From the NCBI GenBank assembly GCA_902780985.1, contig CACZHN010000015.1, positions 1-25,163 of the forward strand: a stretch of DNA of 25,163 bases, in the 5' to 3' direction. The DNA comes from an uncultured Lachnospiraceae bacterium (GTDB taxonomy: Bacteria; Bacillota_A; Clostridia; Lachnospirales; Lachnospiraceae). This document shows, piece after piece, positions 24,100 to 25,163 of the stretch. Position 1 is the first letter of the stretch. Every line of letters begins with the position of its first letter. The position numbers and the translations under genes were made by a program. The notes under the pieces are model-generated. The model was given only the letters and a program-made list of their open reading frames with translations, ran no database searches and was not told where the DNA came from.

Positions 24100-25163
24100 A
24101 TGTTTGACAAGTTAGAAGAATTAGTCGCAAAGCTGGATGAGATCATGAAGGAGCTTTCCGATCCGGATGTAGTAAATGATCAGGAAAGATTCAAGAAACT
24201 CATGAAGGAGCAGAGCGATATCACTCCGGTTGTTGAGAAATATAACGAGTACAAGAGGGCTAAGCAGGATGAAGAAGACAGCCTTCTTATTCTCGATGAA
24301 GAAAAAGATGAGGAAATGCGTGAACTGGCAAAGGAGGAACTGGCTGAGGCAAAGGCTGCCATCGAAAGATGCGAGAACGAGCTCAAGGTCCTTCTTCTTC
24401 CTAAGGATGCAAACGATGACAAGAACGTTATCGTCGAGATCAGAGCCGGTGTAGGTGGAGAGGAAGCTGCACTTTTCGCAGGCGAGCTCTTCAGAATGTA
24501 CCAGCATTATGCAGATAAGAAGAGATGGCAGATTGAAATGATATCCATGGATGATACGGGTATCGGCGGAATCAAGGATGCTACATTTATGATCAAGGGT
24601 AAGGGCGCATTCTCTAAGCTTAAGTACGAGAGCGGTGTTCACCGTGTACAGCGTGTACCTGATACAGAGTCAGGCGGAAGAATCCATACATCCGCTGCAT
24701 CTGTAGCTATCATGCCTGAAGCAGAAGAAGTAGATATAAAGATCGAAGAGAAAGATATACGTATTGACGTTATGAGAGCTTCCGGAAACGGTGGACAGTG
24801 CGTAAATACAACCGACTCTGCGGTTCGTCTTACACATTACCCTACAGGTATAGTTATCTACAGCCAGACCGAGAAGTCTCAGATCCAGAATAAGGCTAAG
24901 GCTTTCGCGCTCCTGCGTACAAAACTCTATGATATGGAGCGTCAGAAGGCTCATGATGCGGAAGCATCTGCAAGAAGAAGCCAGATCGGTTCCGGAGACA
25001 GATCCGAGAAGGTCAGAACATACAATTTCCCTCAGGGAAGAGTAACAGACCATAGAATCAAACTCACTTCATACAGACTTAATGAAGTTCTTAACGGCGA
25101 TATAGATGAATTTATCGATGGGCTTACTGCAGCTGATCAGGCAGCAAAGCTGGCAGACATGGA
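24100..25163 (+). CDS. prfA: Peptide chain release factor 1 (partial, runs off the right edge)
   Basis: 354 complete codons are visible with no stop; RF1 is usually 355-360 residues, so only the last few are missing. RF1 reads UAA and UAG on the ribosome. Visible parts are the helical domain 1 (1-105), the core with [15 protein letters not shown] (116-130), the RF1-type PxT stop-recognition tripeptide as PDT (187-189) in [14 protein letters not shown], and the catalytic GGQ at 231-233 in [21 protein letters not shown] 24100 has AAAGGAG upstream, and prmC ends 12 bases before. The His after GGQ in many RF1 proteins is Cys here. The gene is complete at its 5' end. Confidence 0.96.
   Translation, partial: MFDKLEELVAKLDEIMKELSDPDVVNDQERFKKLMKEQSDITPVVEKYNEYKRAKQDEEDSLLILDEEKDEEMRELAKEELAEAKAAIERCENELKVLLLPKDANDDKNVIVEIRAGVGGEEAALFAGELFRMYQHYADKKRWQIEMISMDDTGIGGIKDATFMIKGKGAFSKLKYESGVHRVQRVPDTESGGRIHTSAASVAIMPEAEEVDIKIEEKDIRIDVMRASGNGGQCVNTTDSAVRLTHYPTGIVIYSQTEKSQIQNKAKAFALLRTKLYDMERQKAHDAEASARRSQIGSGDRSEKVRTYNFPQGRVTDHRIKLTSYRLNEVLNGDIDEFIDGLTAADQAAKLADM

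Overview
The window looks like chromosomal DNA from a Lachnospiraceae-type Firmicute, most like a rumen or gut Butyrivibrio or relative. The reasons are moderate G+C, AGA as the main arginine codon, strong GGAGG-type ribosome sites, a T/A-linker lipoprotein GH9 cellulase, LytTR plus DUF3021 regulation, and the clostridial gene order rpmE - yqhQ(DUF1385) - prmC - prfA. This assignment is inference. Genes are packed tightly: no gene-free stretch exceeds about 200 bases, and I see no tRNA, rRNA, CRISPR array, transposase or phage gene.

Region 1 (1-6952) is a membrane, exporter and protease locus. A TetR regulator (minus strand) is divergent from a CPBP-family membrane protease. A LytTR regulator and its DUF3021 membrane partner follow, then a near-perfect 49-bp palindrome of the REP/BIME kind. 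Next come an ABC ATPase, two mutually paralogous ABC-2 permeases (a LanFEG-like set) and a membrane-anchored S41 peptidase. The second permease and the peptidase meet at a run of seven A. There the permease frame turns into unlikely protein while the peptidase frame continues as good transmembrane sequence, with no usable start of its own. This is a frameshift or a fusion.

Region 2 (6949-10363) holds a LysR-type regulator (minus) divergent from metE. The two share a 160-bp gap with a textbook T-N11-A palindrome and a sigma-70-type promoter, and no room for a SAM riboswitch or T-box. metE ends in a strong terminator.

Region 3 (10376-15911) is a likely transcription unit. It encodes a REC-GGDEF-(degenerate GGDEF)-REC-HD-GYP protein that carries both c-di-GMP synthesis and breakdown domains, then surE (TTG start), then a lipoprotein GH9 endoglucanase.

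Region 4 (15917-21776) is a tight five-gene operon behind a good promoter. It encodes a membrane diguanylate cyclase, a CbbX/SpoVK-type AAA ATPase, a four-TM protein with a helical-repeat C-terminus, an aldo/keto reductase, and a two-TM channel-like protein with a Rossmann-like region and a C-terminal RyR domain. Every junction is abutting or overlapping. This is the best candidate for an undescribed system: c-di-GMP, AAA remodelling and a redox-gated RyR channel.

Region 5 (21784-25163) is conserved translation housekeeping: rpmE with a structured leader, a terminator, yqhQ, prmC and a prfA that runs off the right edge.
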